A stretch of DNA of 64,000 nt, from positions 62,001 through 126,000 of the forward strand of contig NZ_VCIW01000023.1 of the NCBI RefSeq assembly GCF_005765165.1. The letters are read 5' to 3'. Position numbers and translations under genes: made by a program. Of this stretch, positions 34,019-42,293 are shown one piece after another; the stretch's first letter is position 1, and the number at the start of each line of letters is the position of its first letter. The stretch is from Paenibacillus antri (GTDB taxonomy: Bacteria; Bacillota; Bacilli; Paenibacillales; YIM-B00363). The notes below the pieces were generated by a model, which searched no databases, was not told where the DNA came from, and saw only the letters and a list, made by a program, of their open reading frames with translations.

Positions 34019-37000
34019 TTCCGCCGCTTCCTTCGGATTCCACCCCTTCAGCACGTTAGCGATCGTCCACGTCGCCGCTTCCCCTTCGGTCAGCTGCGGA
34101 CGGGTGTCCGTAACGACGGCGCCGGGTCCGTAGCTGCCGTACTCGGCGAAGCGCGCGTCCTTCGCCAGGAAGCCGGACATGTCGGTCCAGCCGATCGGGT
34201 TGATGTGCGCGCCCATCTCGACGTTCATGTACAGCACGCTGGCGATCGCGTCCGGATTGCCGCTCGGATGCCACGGCCGCCCGAGCCAGACGGTGCCCGG
34301 CGCCGCGTCGCTCGTCAGCTTGCTGTTCACGATCAAGTAGCCGTACGGCTCCGTGATCATCGTGCTCGCGGCGGTGATATAGCCATTATTCGTGGAGGAA
34401 CCGCGGTCCAGCGAATGGATGACGCACTCCTCGAAGACGGCGCTCGATCCGCCGAAGATGAAGTCGACGTCGCCCTCGATGTAGCATTGATAGAAATATT
34501 GCGTGCCGCCGTTCGTCAGCAGCGTGTCTTGATTGCCGAGAAACCGGACGCCGATGAATCGATGGCGCTCGCCGCGCACGTTCAGCGCCACGGCCTGCTT
34601 GTTCGCCGCGGACGACGACGACTCGTCGAACGAATTTTCGATCGTCAGGTTTCGGGCGGTAAAGTCGGTGCCGTTCACGAACATGCTCGCGCTGCCGCTC
34701 GTGCCGTACGTGCCGCCGGTCGGGCGCTCTTTGCCCGAGTAATTGTCGTAAGTAAGGACCGTACCCTCCGCGCTCTCCCCGATCATCGTAATGAACGGCT
34801 TGTTCGCGGGAATCGTCACGACCTCTTTGTAGATGCCGTTATGAATGTAAATCTCCACCGGCTCCGCATTGTTCGCCGGCACGGCGTCGACGGCCGCTTG
34901 CACGGAGGCGTAGTCGCCCGAGCCGTCCAACGCCACGACGATTCGGCTCGGGAGCTCGCTCAGCGCTTCTCGGACGTCCCCGGCCCGCAGCAGGTCGCCT
35001 GCCCGGAGCTTTCTGCCTTCCTCATCGACGGAATTCGTATCGATCACCCTTCCATATACGCGTCCGGCGAAATAACCGGTCGACTTCGCCGTCTCGAGCA
35101 GCGCCTTCGCGTAGCTGCCGCCCCACGAATAACCGTTCCTGCGTTCCTGCTCGATCTCTTGAATGCTGTACTTGATCACGCCGTCGCGCCCCGAGAAGAT
35201 GCCTCGATTCGTGCCGATCTCATAGAACCGATACCAGGTTACCGCGTTCGGATCCTGCACGAAGTACACTCCGTTCGGGTCCGCGCTGACGTAGCGGATG
35301 CCCTCCAACTTCGCCTGATCGAACCACTCCAAGGCGGCCTTGACGGCCCTTTGAATGTCCGGCGTCTGCGGCTGCGACAGCAAATAACGCACGATGCCGA
35401 CCGACTCGGAGCCCGAGATCGACGGATGCTCGTATGCGCGGGCGCCTCTCGGCTCGTAGGTGAACGGATCGTGCTGCGCGCACCAGGCCGTCAGGACGCC
35501 GTTCGCTTCGATCTGGGCGTTCAGAATGAATTCGATGCCCTTCGCCTTCGCCGCTCGAATGCGTTCGATCGTCGCCTCGTCGAGCAGGTCCGTATCGAAC
35601 GGGTACGCCCCGCCGAGCGCGTCGTCGAACAGATCGAGCACGTTGATCATCGCATTGTCGTTGAACGTGACGTAATTCGAATAGTAGACGCTGTCTCCGG
35701 GCGATCCCCGCTCCGGATACACCTGCGGCCATCCGCCCGTCTCGTATTGCATCTCGAGCAAGAACTCGATGCCCTTCCTCACGCTCTCCTTGAACGCTTC
35801 CTCGTTCGTCTCGCGGTACACCTGGGAGAGGAACCTGATTTCCTTCACGGTCGAATCGTTGTCGATCGCGCCGAGCTCGACGCCCGTCGGGCCGAGCTGC
35901 GACGACTTCTTCTCCGTCCCGTTCCACGGGCGATCGTACGGCATCGCCTTCGTCCAACCGCCGTGATCCATCTGCCAGGACACTAAATTATGCGCCTGCT
36001 GCACCGCCTGCGCCAAGTCCCCGGTATATGGCGGCGCCTCCGGTGCGGGCGCGTAGGTCGCTCCCGGCCCGAGCGGCTCGGTCAGCTCGTAAAACAGGAC
36101 CGTGTTACCGAACCGGTTAACGCCCGCCGCCGCCCTCGCGGCCGGCACGTCGCGGAACGCAGGATTAAGCGTCTTCCAAGCGCCTTCGGGCACGCTGATC
36201 GCGACGTCGCCGAAGTCGACGTCGGCGAGCGGGGCGTTCAGCGTCACCGCCGCGATGCGTTCCGCGACGGCGTGAACGCCGACGACGCGCACGTCGTTCG
36301 GCCGCTCCGAGAAGGCGCGGAGGCGCTGCAGGATCGTCGCCGCTTCCGACGCCTTCAGCATGCTTTTCGAGCCGAAGCCGTTACCGCCGCTCGCGGACAT
36401 GATGCCTTCCCGAACGACGGCGCCGACGGCCCCGTTGCCGCCTCCGGCTTCCAGCTTCAGCGCCTTCGCGAGCATGCCGGCCGCTTCCGTGCGGGTAATG
36501 CCTTCGTACGGACGGACGTCCTCGTCTCGGGACGCTACGACGTACCCGGCCTCCTTCGCCGCTCGGAGCACGTAGGCGTCCCACTGCGTCAGCGGCACGT
36601 CCCAAACCCGGTCCTCCGCCGACAAGTACGGGAACGTCTCCTCATAGACGAAGTCCAACGCGTCGTTCAGCATGGACATAAATTCGATCCGCGTAAGGAC
36701 AGGGTCCGCAGGAAGCTCACGATCCGCCAACATCCCAAGCGATTCCAGCTTCTTCGTCAATAAGCCGCCCAGCAGCTCCTCGACCTCGACCTTCTCCGTC
36801 ACGATCGGCGGCGGTCCCCCGTCGTCCGGGTCGTTGTGCACGCGCAGGCGGTCGATGTTCGCCCCGCCGTTCGCGCCCGTCGCCGTGGCGCGGACGACGT
36901 TGACGCCCGCCGCCATCGACGCCTTCCCGGACGTCGTCTTCCACGCCGTGAAGTCGCCCGTGGACGGGAACGACAGCTGCGGAATCGCGACGGCGCCGTT

Positions 37001-37963
37001 CACGAGAATGTCCGCAGGCCGGTCTTCCGCCGCCCCGGAAGCGTACCGGAATTCGAGCGTATATTCGCCTGCGGCCGGGACGTTCACCGTCCACTCGATC
37101 CATCCGCCCGGCGCATTCGGGTTGTAATCGACGAAGCCCGTACCGCTGTAGCCAGGGTGCTTATTGTCGATGATGGCGCCGGAGAGCACCGCATCTTCCG
37201 CTTCGTAGATTCCGTCCGCAGGCGGAGTTTGCGGCTCGCCGCCGCCGCCGGGTTCCTCCGGCTCGACGAAAGGCGTGCCGGAGACGACGATGTCGTCCAC
37301 GTAATGCGAGCCCGTGCTGCCGTTCGGCGTGAACGTCTCCAGAAAGTCGATGGTGTCCGCGGCGCTGTAGAAAGGTGCGCCGTCGATTTTCAACGCGCCG
37401 TTCACGTACACGTCGGCCGTATCGGTCACCGTATCCGCTACGATCTTGAAGTCGATCCATTCGTTCGCCGCAACCGGCGCGATCGGCTCGTACGTGTCCC
37501 CCGCATGCCGGTACGTAACGCTGTCGCTCTTCGTCTCCAAGACGACCGGGGTTCCCCCGCTCCCCTTGAGGCGCACGACCTTGGTGGAGCTGACGTACGC
37601 CGGCATCATAAACTTCATCTCGACCGTAACCTGTCCGGCCAACGCGTCGAACGACTTGCCGGCGAGCACGTTCGTAGACGCGCTCGTATCCTCGAGGTAT
37701 AAACTTTTGTTCGCCGCGTCCGGCACCTCGGCGACGCGGACCGTGCCGCCGCCCTCGGATACGGAAAATCCGGCGGGCGTCTCCCCCGTCGCCATGCCGT
37801 CGAAGCTTTCGTCGACGACCGTCTGCGCGGCGGAGCCGACCGCCGACGCTTCCGCCGCGGACTCCTCCGATGCCGATGCCGACGCCGTGCCGAAAGGCGC
37901 GAACGCCAGAGTCAATACCAACGGGACGACGATCCACTTGCTTGCCAGCTTCCTTCGTTTCAC
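34016..37963 (-). CDS. Secreted pectate lyase (PL10) - pectin methylesterase (CE8) multidomain enzyme
   Basis: A 1315-residue secreted protein. The signal peptide (about 1-32) is RRKLASKWIVVPLVLTLAF then ASASA. Domains: laminin-G/concanavalin-like about 45-235; CBM6/35 about 251-376 (GIYEAEDAVLSG, GFVDYNPNAPGGWIEW); SLH-like region about 394-550 (TQWDAYVLRAAKEAGYV, GITRTEAAGMLAKAL); PL10 pectate lyase about 654-960 (MDHGGWTKAMPYDRPWNG, GGWPQVYPERG, NYVTFNDNAMINV); and CE8 about 1006-1315, with GNQDTLL, DFIFGGSSAVFE and VWLGRPWHPSG. It would demethylate and cleave homogalacturonan. The start is the GTG at 37963, with GGAAGGGG 8 bases upstream. Confidence 0.9.
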   Translation of the reverse strand: MKRRKLASKWIVVPLVLTLAFAPFGTASASASEESAAEASAVGSAAQTVVDESFDGMATGETPAGFSVSEGGGTVRVAEVPDAANKSLYLEDTSASTNVLAGKSFDALAGQVTVEMKFMMPAYVSSTKVVRLKGSGGTPVVLETKSDSVTYRHAGDTYEPIAPVAANEWIDFKIVADTVTDTADVYVNGALKIDGAPFYSAADTIDFLETFTPNGSTGSHYVDDIVVSGTPFVEPEEPGGGGEPQTPPADGIYEAEDAVLSGAIIDNKHPGYSGTGFVDYNPNAPGGWIEWTVNVPAAGEYTLEFRYASGAAEDRPADILVNGAVAIPQLSFPSTGDFTAWKTTSGKASMAAGVNVVRATATGANGGANIDRLRVHNDPDDGGPPPIVTEKVEVEELLGGLLTKKLESLGMLADRELPADPVLTRIEFMSMLNDALDFVYEETFPYLSAEDRVWDVPLTQWDAYVLRAAKEAGYVVASRDEDVRPYEGITRTEAAGMLAKALKLEAGGGNGAVGAVVREGIMSASGGNGFGSKSMLKASEAATILQRLRAFSERPNDVRVVGVHAVAERIAAVTLNAPLADVDFGDVAISVPEGAWKTLNPAFRDVPAARAAAGVNRFGNTVLFYELTEPLGPGATYAPAPEAPPYTGDLAQAVQQAHNLVSWQMDHGGWTKAMPYDRPWNGTEKKSSQLGPTGVELGAIDNDSTVKEIRFLSQVYRETNEEAFKESVRKGIEFLLEMQYETGGWPQVYPERGSPGDSVYYSNYVTFNDNAMINVLDLFDDALGGAYPFDTDLLDEATIERIRAAKAKGIEFILNAQIEANGVLTAWCAQHDPFTYEPRGARAYEHPSISGSESVGIVRYLLSQPQTPDIQRAVKAALEWFDQAKLEGIRYVSADPNGVYFVQDPNAVTWYRFYEIGTNRGIFSGRDGVIKYSIQEIEQERRNGYSWGGSYAKALLETAKSTGYFAGRVYGRVIDTNSVDEEGRKLRAGDLLRAGDVREALSELPSRIVVALDGSGDYASVQAAVDAVPANNAEPVEIYIHNGIYKEVVTIPANKPFITMIGESAEGTVLTYDNYSGKERPTGGTYGTSGSASMFVNGTDFTARNLTIENSFDESSSSAANKQAVALNVRGERHRFIGVRFLGNQDTLLTNGGTQYFYQCYIEGDVDFIFGGSSAVFEECVIHSLDRGSSTNNGYITAASTMITEPYGYLIVNSKLTSDAAPGTVWLGRPWHPSGNPDAIASVLYMNVEMGAHINPIGWTDMSGFLAKDARFAEYGSYGPGAVVTDTRPQLTEGEAATWTIANVLKGWNPKEAAE

Positions 37964-38010
37964 GAGCCATTCCCCTTCCGTGTCATGGGATCCGTCTTGC
38001 GACAACCCCG

Positions 38011-38104
38011 ATTATACGGAAGCCCTCCTCGTTACGTACACAATCCCTGAATATGCCGAAGGGTTGCCCGGGAACCGGACAACCCTTCCTAATCTATTGA
38101 TTAT
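38011..38104 (-). promoter_or_regulatory. Two-box regulatory element, copy B (upstream of the pectinase gene)
   Basis: A TATAAT -10 at 38011-38016 (minus strand) is preceded 14 bases upstream by the proximal box GTTACGTACACAATCC (38031-38046), then ATATGC (38051-38056). The distal box AATCTATTGATTAT is at 38091-38104. The proximal box overlays the -35 position. It shares both boxes with the element at 29696-29780. Confidence 0.6.
38059..38087. terminator. Hairpin between the GH42 remnant and the pectinase promoter
   Basis: AAGGGTTGCCCGG pairs with CCGGACAACCCTT around a 3-base loop. It lies between the two boxes of regulatory element B, with no clear T tract. It probably ends the upstream operon. 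Confidence 0.6.
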
Positions 38105-38131
38105 GTGACGGACATTTGATTATTTAGCGGG

Positions 38132-38287
38132 TTAACTTCCTGCGGCGCTTCCGCCAGGACGGCGCGCCGCCCAAGCGAATTCGGCGATCCGGATGTACCG
38201 GATCCCGGCGTCCTTCAGCTTGCGGTAATCGACCGGCCACGCATCCGGCGACTCGTGTTCCGGATCATACGCGACGCCCAGCTTCAT
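38132..38287 (-). pseudogene. N-terminal remnant of a GH42 beta-galactosidase
   Basis: A 51-codon frame starting MKLGVAYDPEHESPDAWPVD and including KLKDAGIRYIRIAEFAWA. It matches only the first strand and helix of GH42 beta-galactosidases, which normally exceed 600 residues. Homology stops at about codon 41, followed by a nonconserved tail (RRPGGSAAGS) and a stop. Its ATG overlaps the GH78 stop by 4 bases (ATGA), so the intact gene was the next member of the operon. A deletion has removed almost all of it. Expression of a functional product is unlikely. Confidence 0.75.
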
Positions 38288-40668
38288 CCCGCCGCCTCCT
38301 CGTCCGAACGCGCGATCGCGCACGAAACCTCGATGCCGGCGCCGTCCATCCGGTCGAACGCGCGCGTCTCGCCGTTCGGCAGGGCGACGACGACCGGCGT
38401 GTCCGCCGGACCGCTCGCGCGCAGCGCGAACTCGCCGCCGTCGATCGTCCATGCGACGCGTACCGGGCCGCGCGGCGTCGCGACGACGCCTTCCGCGGAC
38501 GTTAGCGGCCCCGGCGTCGGCGACAGCTCGATCGCGGCGAAGCCCGGCTCGCGCGGCTTTACGCCGAGCAGCTCCGCGGGGAACTCGTGCAGCGGCATGG
38601 CGCCCCAGGCGTGGCAGTCGCTGCGGACCGACACCGGATCCTCGACCCACGCGGTCAGATGCAGCTCGACCTGCTCGCGCCACGCGTCCCACATCGAGAA
38701 CGAATCCGCGTACGCTCCGGCCGACGCGAGCGCGCGGAACGCGTAATACGTGTTCGCGTAAGACGCTTTCGCGAGCGACGCGTCGGCGAGCGTCGTCCGC
38801 AGCAGCCGCGCCGCTTCTTCGCCGGCGACGGCCCCGCTCAGCACCGCCCAGATTTGGGCGTGCTGGCTGTACTGCTCCGCCTCCGGACCGTCGCGGAACA
38901 GCCCCCCCTCCGCCGACCGGCAGCGGAGCCGTACCGCGTCGCGCACCGATGCCGCGCGCTCGCGATATTCCGCGGCCGTATCGCGCCGGCCCGTCCGCTC
39001 GTTCAGCTCCGCCGCCATGTCGAGCGATGCTGCATACATGAGATTGTACACCGTCAGCGGGCCGTCCTTCCCGGCCGGCGGCGCGCCCGCGGTGTCCCTC
39101 CAATCGAACGTCCAGTCGACGAACGACCAATACGCCTCCGGCATCGCGCCGACGAGACCGTCCGGCCCGCGACGCCCCTCGAACCAGCCGAGCACCGCGT
39201 CCATCGTCGGCCGGTACATACGCACGAGCGACTCGTCGCCGAAGAAGCGGTAATGATCGTGCACCATCATGATCCAGAACAAGGCGAAGCCCGGGATCAC
39301 CTGCGGGCTGACGGACGGATATCGGCTCTGAAGCATGCCGGACGGCAGGAGCGAGCTGTGGAAATCGTACATCGCCTTGCGGGCGAGCCGGTCGTCGGCG
39401 CTGACGTAATACGTGAACAACGCCTGCAGCCTCGTGTCGAGCTCGTATTGCATCTGCTCGTAATACGGCGTGTCCTCGTACGTTTCGTGCATGCAATTGC
39501 GCAGCGTATTGAGGCTGATGTCCCAGAGCGGCCGCAGCGAGGCGTCGGAGCTGGAGAACGAGGCCGAGACGTCGAGCGGGTAGCCCGTGCGCCGGATCGA
39601 GAACCTCCGCACGTCGACCGCCTCCTCGCCCGCCTCCACGGTCAGAGCGACGAAGCGGAACGCGCGCCGATGCAGCGGCTCGTACGTCTCCGGATGCCTC
39701 TCCGTTCCGATCCCGAAGGCGACGTATACGTCCTCGAAGCCGTACAGCGCCTTCCCTTCGGGATCGTCCCGGACGGCTTTGTTCCGCTCCCCGCGCGGGC
39801 CCGGCGGGTACTCATAGCACTCCGAGTACAACACGCGCACGGTCGCGCCCGCGCCGCCGGTCAGCTCGAGCCGGACGTGGCCCGACATAAACTCGCCGGC
39901 ATCGAGCTCGAACCGCGCGACATCGCCCGCCGCGACCGTCGCCGCCTCGAACGGGCCGCCGAGCGCCGTCTTCGTCAGCGCGGCGGCGCCGTTCCGGCCT
40001 TGCACGAGCTCGCGGAACGGCGCTTCGTCGTCTCGCATCGGCGGAATCGTTCGCTCCGCCAGCTGCCACGGGGTCAGCTGGCCGAACATCCGGTCGTGCG
40101 TCGCCGACACGATCTTCGCCGCCTGCCAATCGGAGGCGTCGAACTCCGGCCGCTCCCAGCCGTGCGGCAGCAACCGGCCGTCGACCGTCTCGCCGCCGCC
40201 GACGAACAGCGTGAACGTCTCCCGCTGCATCGCGAACGCCCCTTGCGGCGCCCGGTGCGCCGTCCAGGCCGCATCGGTGTCGATCGTTCCGACGGTTCCT
40301 TCTCCGTCCGAAATGTCCCCCTCGAGCAGGAACGCCCCGCGCGGCGAACGCCATACGGACAAAGGACCCCGCCCGGTGCCGTAATGGAGGGCGACCGCCG
40401 CGATGACGTTCCGCCCCGGACGCAAATACGACGACGCCTCGACGGTGTCGTAATAATGCGTGTATTGATCGCCCTTGGCCGGACCGACCGAGACGAGCGC
40501 GCCGTTCACGAACAGACGGTATCGGCTGTCCGCGGACACGCGGACGTTCAACCGGTACGTACCGTCCTCCGGCAGATGGAACGCGCGCCGGAACCGGACG
40601 ACGTCCACGTCCTCGCCCGGTCCGTCCGCCCAGATCCAGGATGCGCGCCATTTTCGATTATTTTCCAT
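38284..40668 (-). CDS. GH78 alpha-L-rhamnosidase
   Basis: A 794-residue glycosidase without signal peptide. The N-terminal beta-sandwich domains include WRASWIWADGPGEDVDVVRF, FVNGALVSVGP and YYDTVEASSYLRPGRNVIA. The (alpha/alpha)6 catalytic barrel is near residues 370-700. The segments CMHETYEDTPYYEQMQYELD and WTFDWRDT hold candidate catalytic acids, as in family 78, and DCHAWGAMPLHEFPAELLG is the characteristic C-terminal block. It removes terminal rhamnose from pectin fragments inside the cell. It overlaps the YesN-type regulator by 11 bases, as fourth gene of the SBP-kinase-regulator operon. Confidence 0.9.
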   Translation of the reverse strand: MENNRKWRASWIWADGPGEDVDVVRFRRAFHLPEDGTYRLNVRVSADSRYRLFVNGALVSVGPAKGDQYTHYYDTVEASSYLRPGRNVIAAVALHYGTGRGPLSVWRSPRGAFLLEGDISDGEGTVGTIDTDAAWTAHRAPQGAFAMQRETFTLFVGGGETVDGRLLPHGWERPEFDASDWQAAKIVSATHDRMFGQLTPWQLAERTIPPMRDDEAPFRELVQGRNGAAALTKTALGGPFEAATVAAGDVARFELDAGEFMSGHVRLELTGGAGATVRVLYSECYEYPPGPRGERNKAVRDDPEGKALYGFEDVYVAFGIGTERHPETYEPLHRRAFRFVALTVEAGEEAVDVRRFSIRRTGYPLDVSASFSSSDASLRPLWDISLNTLRNCMHETYEDTPYYEQMQYELDTRLQALFTYYVSADDRLARKAMYDFHSSLLPSGMLQSRYPSVSPQVIPGFALFWIMMVHDHYRFFGDESLVRMYRPTMDAVLGWFEGRRGPDGLVGAMPEAYWSFVDWTFDWRDTAGAPPAGKDGPLTVYNLMYAASLDMAAELNERTGRRDTAAEYRERAASVRDAVRLRCRSAEGGLFRDGPEAEQYSQHAQIWAVLSGAVAGEEAARLLRTTLADASLAKASYANTYYAFRALASAGAYADSFSMWDAWREQVELHLTAWVEDPVSVRSDCHAWGAMPLHEFPAELLGVKPREPGFAAIELSPTPGPLTSAEGVVATPRGPVRVAWTIDGGEFALRASGPADTPVVVALPNGETRAFDRMDGAGIEVSCAIARSDEEAAG

Positions 40669-42292
40669 ATCTTAGTTCCCCTCCGCTTCGAAATTCGCTT
40701 GCGCTGATGCCCGTGTACGCCTTGAACCGCTTATAAAACCAATCCAGCTCTCCGTAGCCGACGGCCTCGGAGATTTCGTACACCTTCAGGTCGCTGTGCA
40801 GCAGCAGCTCCTTCGCCTTCTCCATCCGAACCTGCAGCAAGTAATCGTTGAACGACATGCCGGTATTCGCCTTGAACAGCTTCCCCAGGTAATTCGGGTT
40901 CATGTAGATGCGCTGAGCGACGCCGCGCAGGCTGACGTCGTCCATATACCGCGCCTGCACGATGCTCTTCAGCTCCTCGATCACCTTGTTCGGGCGCAGC
41001 TCGCCGAGCGACGCGAGCGCGACGAGCACCGCCTCGCACTTGCGCTCGGTCAGCCGGCGCAGCTCCTCGATCGTCTTCACCCGCAGGATCGCCTCGTAGT
41101 CGCCGAACGCGCGGTCGAACAGCAGCTCCTGGCTTGCGCCCGTCTCCCGCGCGATGCGCGCCAGCTGCACGAACAGCTCGATGACGACCGGCTTCGCCCG
41201 CTGCGCCGTCGCGCCCGAAGCGCGGAAGCCGTCCCACAGCCGCGCGAGCGACGCCTCCGCGTCCTCTCGGCGGAAGTGGCGCACCGCGTCCAGCAGATGA
41301 GCCGTGATCGAGCGAAACAGCTCGTCGCCCGCCCCGCCGACTTCGCCCTCGCCGTCCGCGCCGTTCGCTCCTTCGCCTTCGCCGCGCACGGACAACACCG
41401 CGCCCGCCCCGGTCAGAAACTTCCGGTCGAGCGCCTCTTCCGCCTCGCGGAACGACTCGCGCACCGTCGCGAAGCCGCGGGCGCAAGCGCCGACGCCGAC
41501 GCTGACCGTCTCCTTCGCGTACAGCGCCGTCGACGCCGCGATGCGCTCGGCCCGCGCCCGGAGCGCGGCGGGCTCCGTCGACGCGGCGCCCGCGTAAAAC
41601 AAGACGCCGTATCGGTCCTCCGCGTCCTCGAACACGAACCCTTCGCCCGCCGCGAGCTCCTCGCAGATGTTGCGGACGGCGTAGCGCTTTAGTTCGGTGT
41701 CCTTTTCCGAGAGGCCTTCGCCTTCCTTCCCTCCGCCGTAAACGAAATCCATCTCGACGACGAGGCAAGCGAACGTCTCCTCGATCCGAGGCGGGAAACC
41801 GACGAGCGCGCGCTGCTCCTCGAACTCCTTGCGCCCGACCGCCCCGTGCGCCAGCCGGCGCAGCAGCTGGTCGCGCATCGCCGACAGCCCGAGCCGGTGC
41901 CGCCGCTCCGCGAAGCGCCGCTCCTCGAGCTCCTCGGCCGTCCGCCGCAACGTCGCGATCAGCTCGTCTTCGTCGACGGGCTTGAGCAAATACTCCTTCG
42001 CCCCGAGCTTCAGCCCTTGCCGCGCGTATTCGAAGTCGTCGTAGCCGCTCAGGATGACGACGGGACAATCCGTCACCTCCTTCATCCGGGCGATCAGGTC
42101 GAGACCGTTCATCGTCGGCATCCGGATGTCGGTCAGCACCAACGCGTAATGGCGCTCTTTCAGCAGCTCCAGCGCCTGCAGCCCGTTCGCCGCCTCCGAG
42201 CGGATCGCGAAGCCTTGTTCCTCCCAGTCGATCAAGTAGCGGAGGGACTCCCTTGCGACCGGCTCGTCGTCCACGATCAATACGTCGTACAT
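40658..42292 (-). CDS. Two-component response regulator, YesN/AraC type
   Basis: A 544-residue regulator. The N-terminal receiver domain (about 1-120) has D8/D9 and phospho-acceptor D55 in YALVLTDIRMPTMNG. A long central region of about 300 residues contains acidic Gly/Ala/Glu-rich stretches. The C-terminal AraC double HTH (about 440-540) has VSLRGVAQRIYMNPNYLGKLFKANTGMSFNDYL and VYEISEAVGYGELDWFYKRFKAYTG. AGGAGG lies 9 bases upstream. It is one base from the kinase gene. It should be phosphorylated by that kinase and probably activates its own operon and perhaps other pectin genes. Confidence 0.92.
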   Translation of the reverse strand: MYDVLIVDDEPVARESLRYLIDWEEQGFAIRSEAANGLQALELLKERHYALVLTDIRMPTMNGLDLIARMKEVTDCPVVILSGYDDFEYARQGLKLGAKEYLLKPVDEDELIATLRRTAEELEERRFAERRHRLGLSAMRDQLLRRLAHGAVGRKEFEEQRALVGFPPRIEETFACLVVEMDFVYGGGKEGEGLSEKDTELKRYAVRNICEELAAGEGFVFEDAEDRYGVLFYAGAASTEPAALRARAERIAASTALYAKETVSVGVGACARGFATVRESFREAEEALDRKFLTGAGAVLSVRGEGEGANGADGEGEVGGAGDELFRSITAHLLDAVRHFRREDAEASLARLWDGFRASGATAQRAKPVVIELFVQLARIARETGASQELLFDRAFGDYEAILRVKTIEELRRLTERKCEAVLVALASLGELRPNKVIEELKSIVQARYMDDVSLRGVAQRIYMNPNYLGKLFKANTGMSFNDYLLQVRMEKAKELLLHSDLKVYEISEAVGYGELDWFYKRFKAYTGISASEFRSGGELRYGK

Positions 42293-42293
42293 A

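Noticed and set aside
38587-40707. A 700-codon open frame antisense to the GH78 gene
   Set aside because: High-GC third-position bias leaves long antisense frames open. The Arg/Gly/Val-rich translation has no recognisable domain, and the sense strand encodes a clear enzyme.
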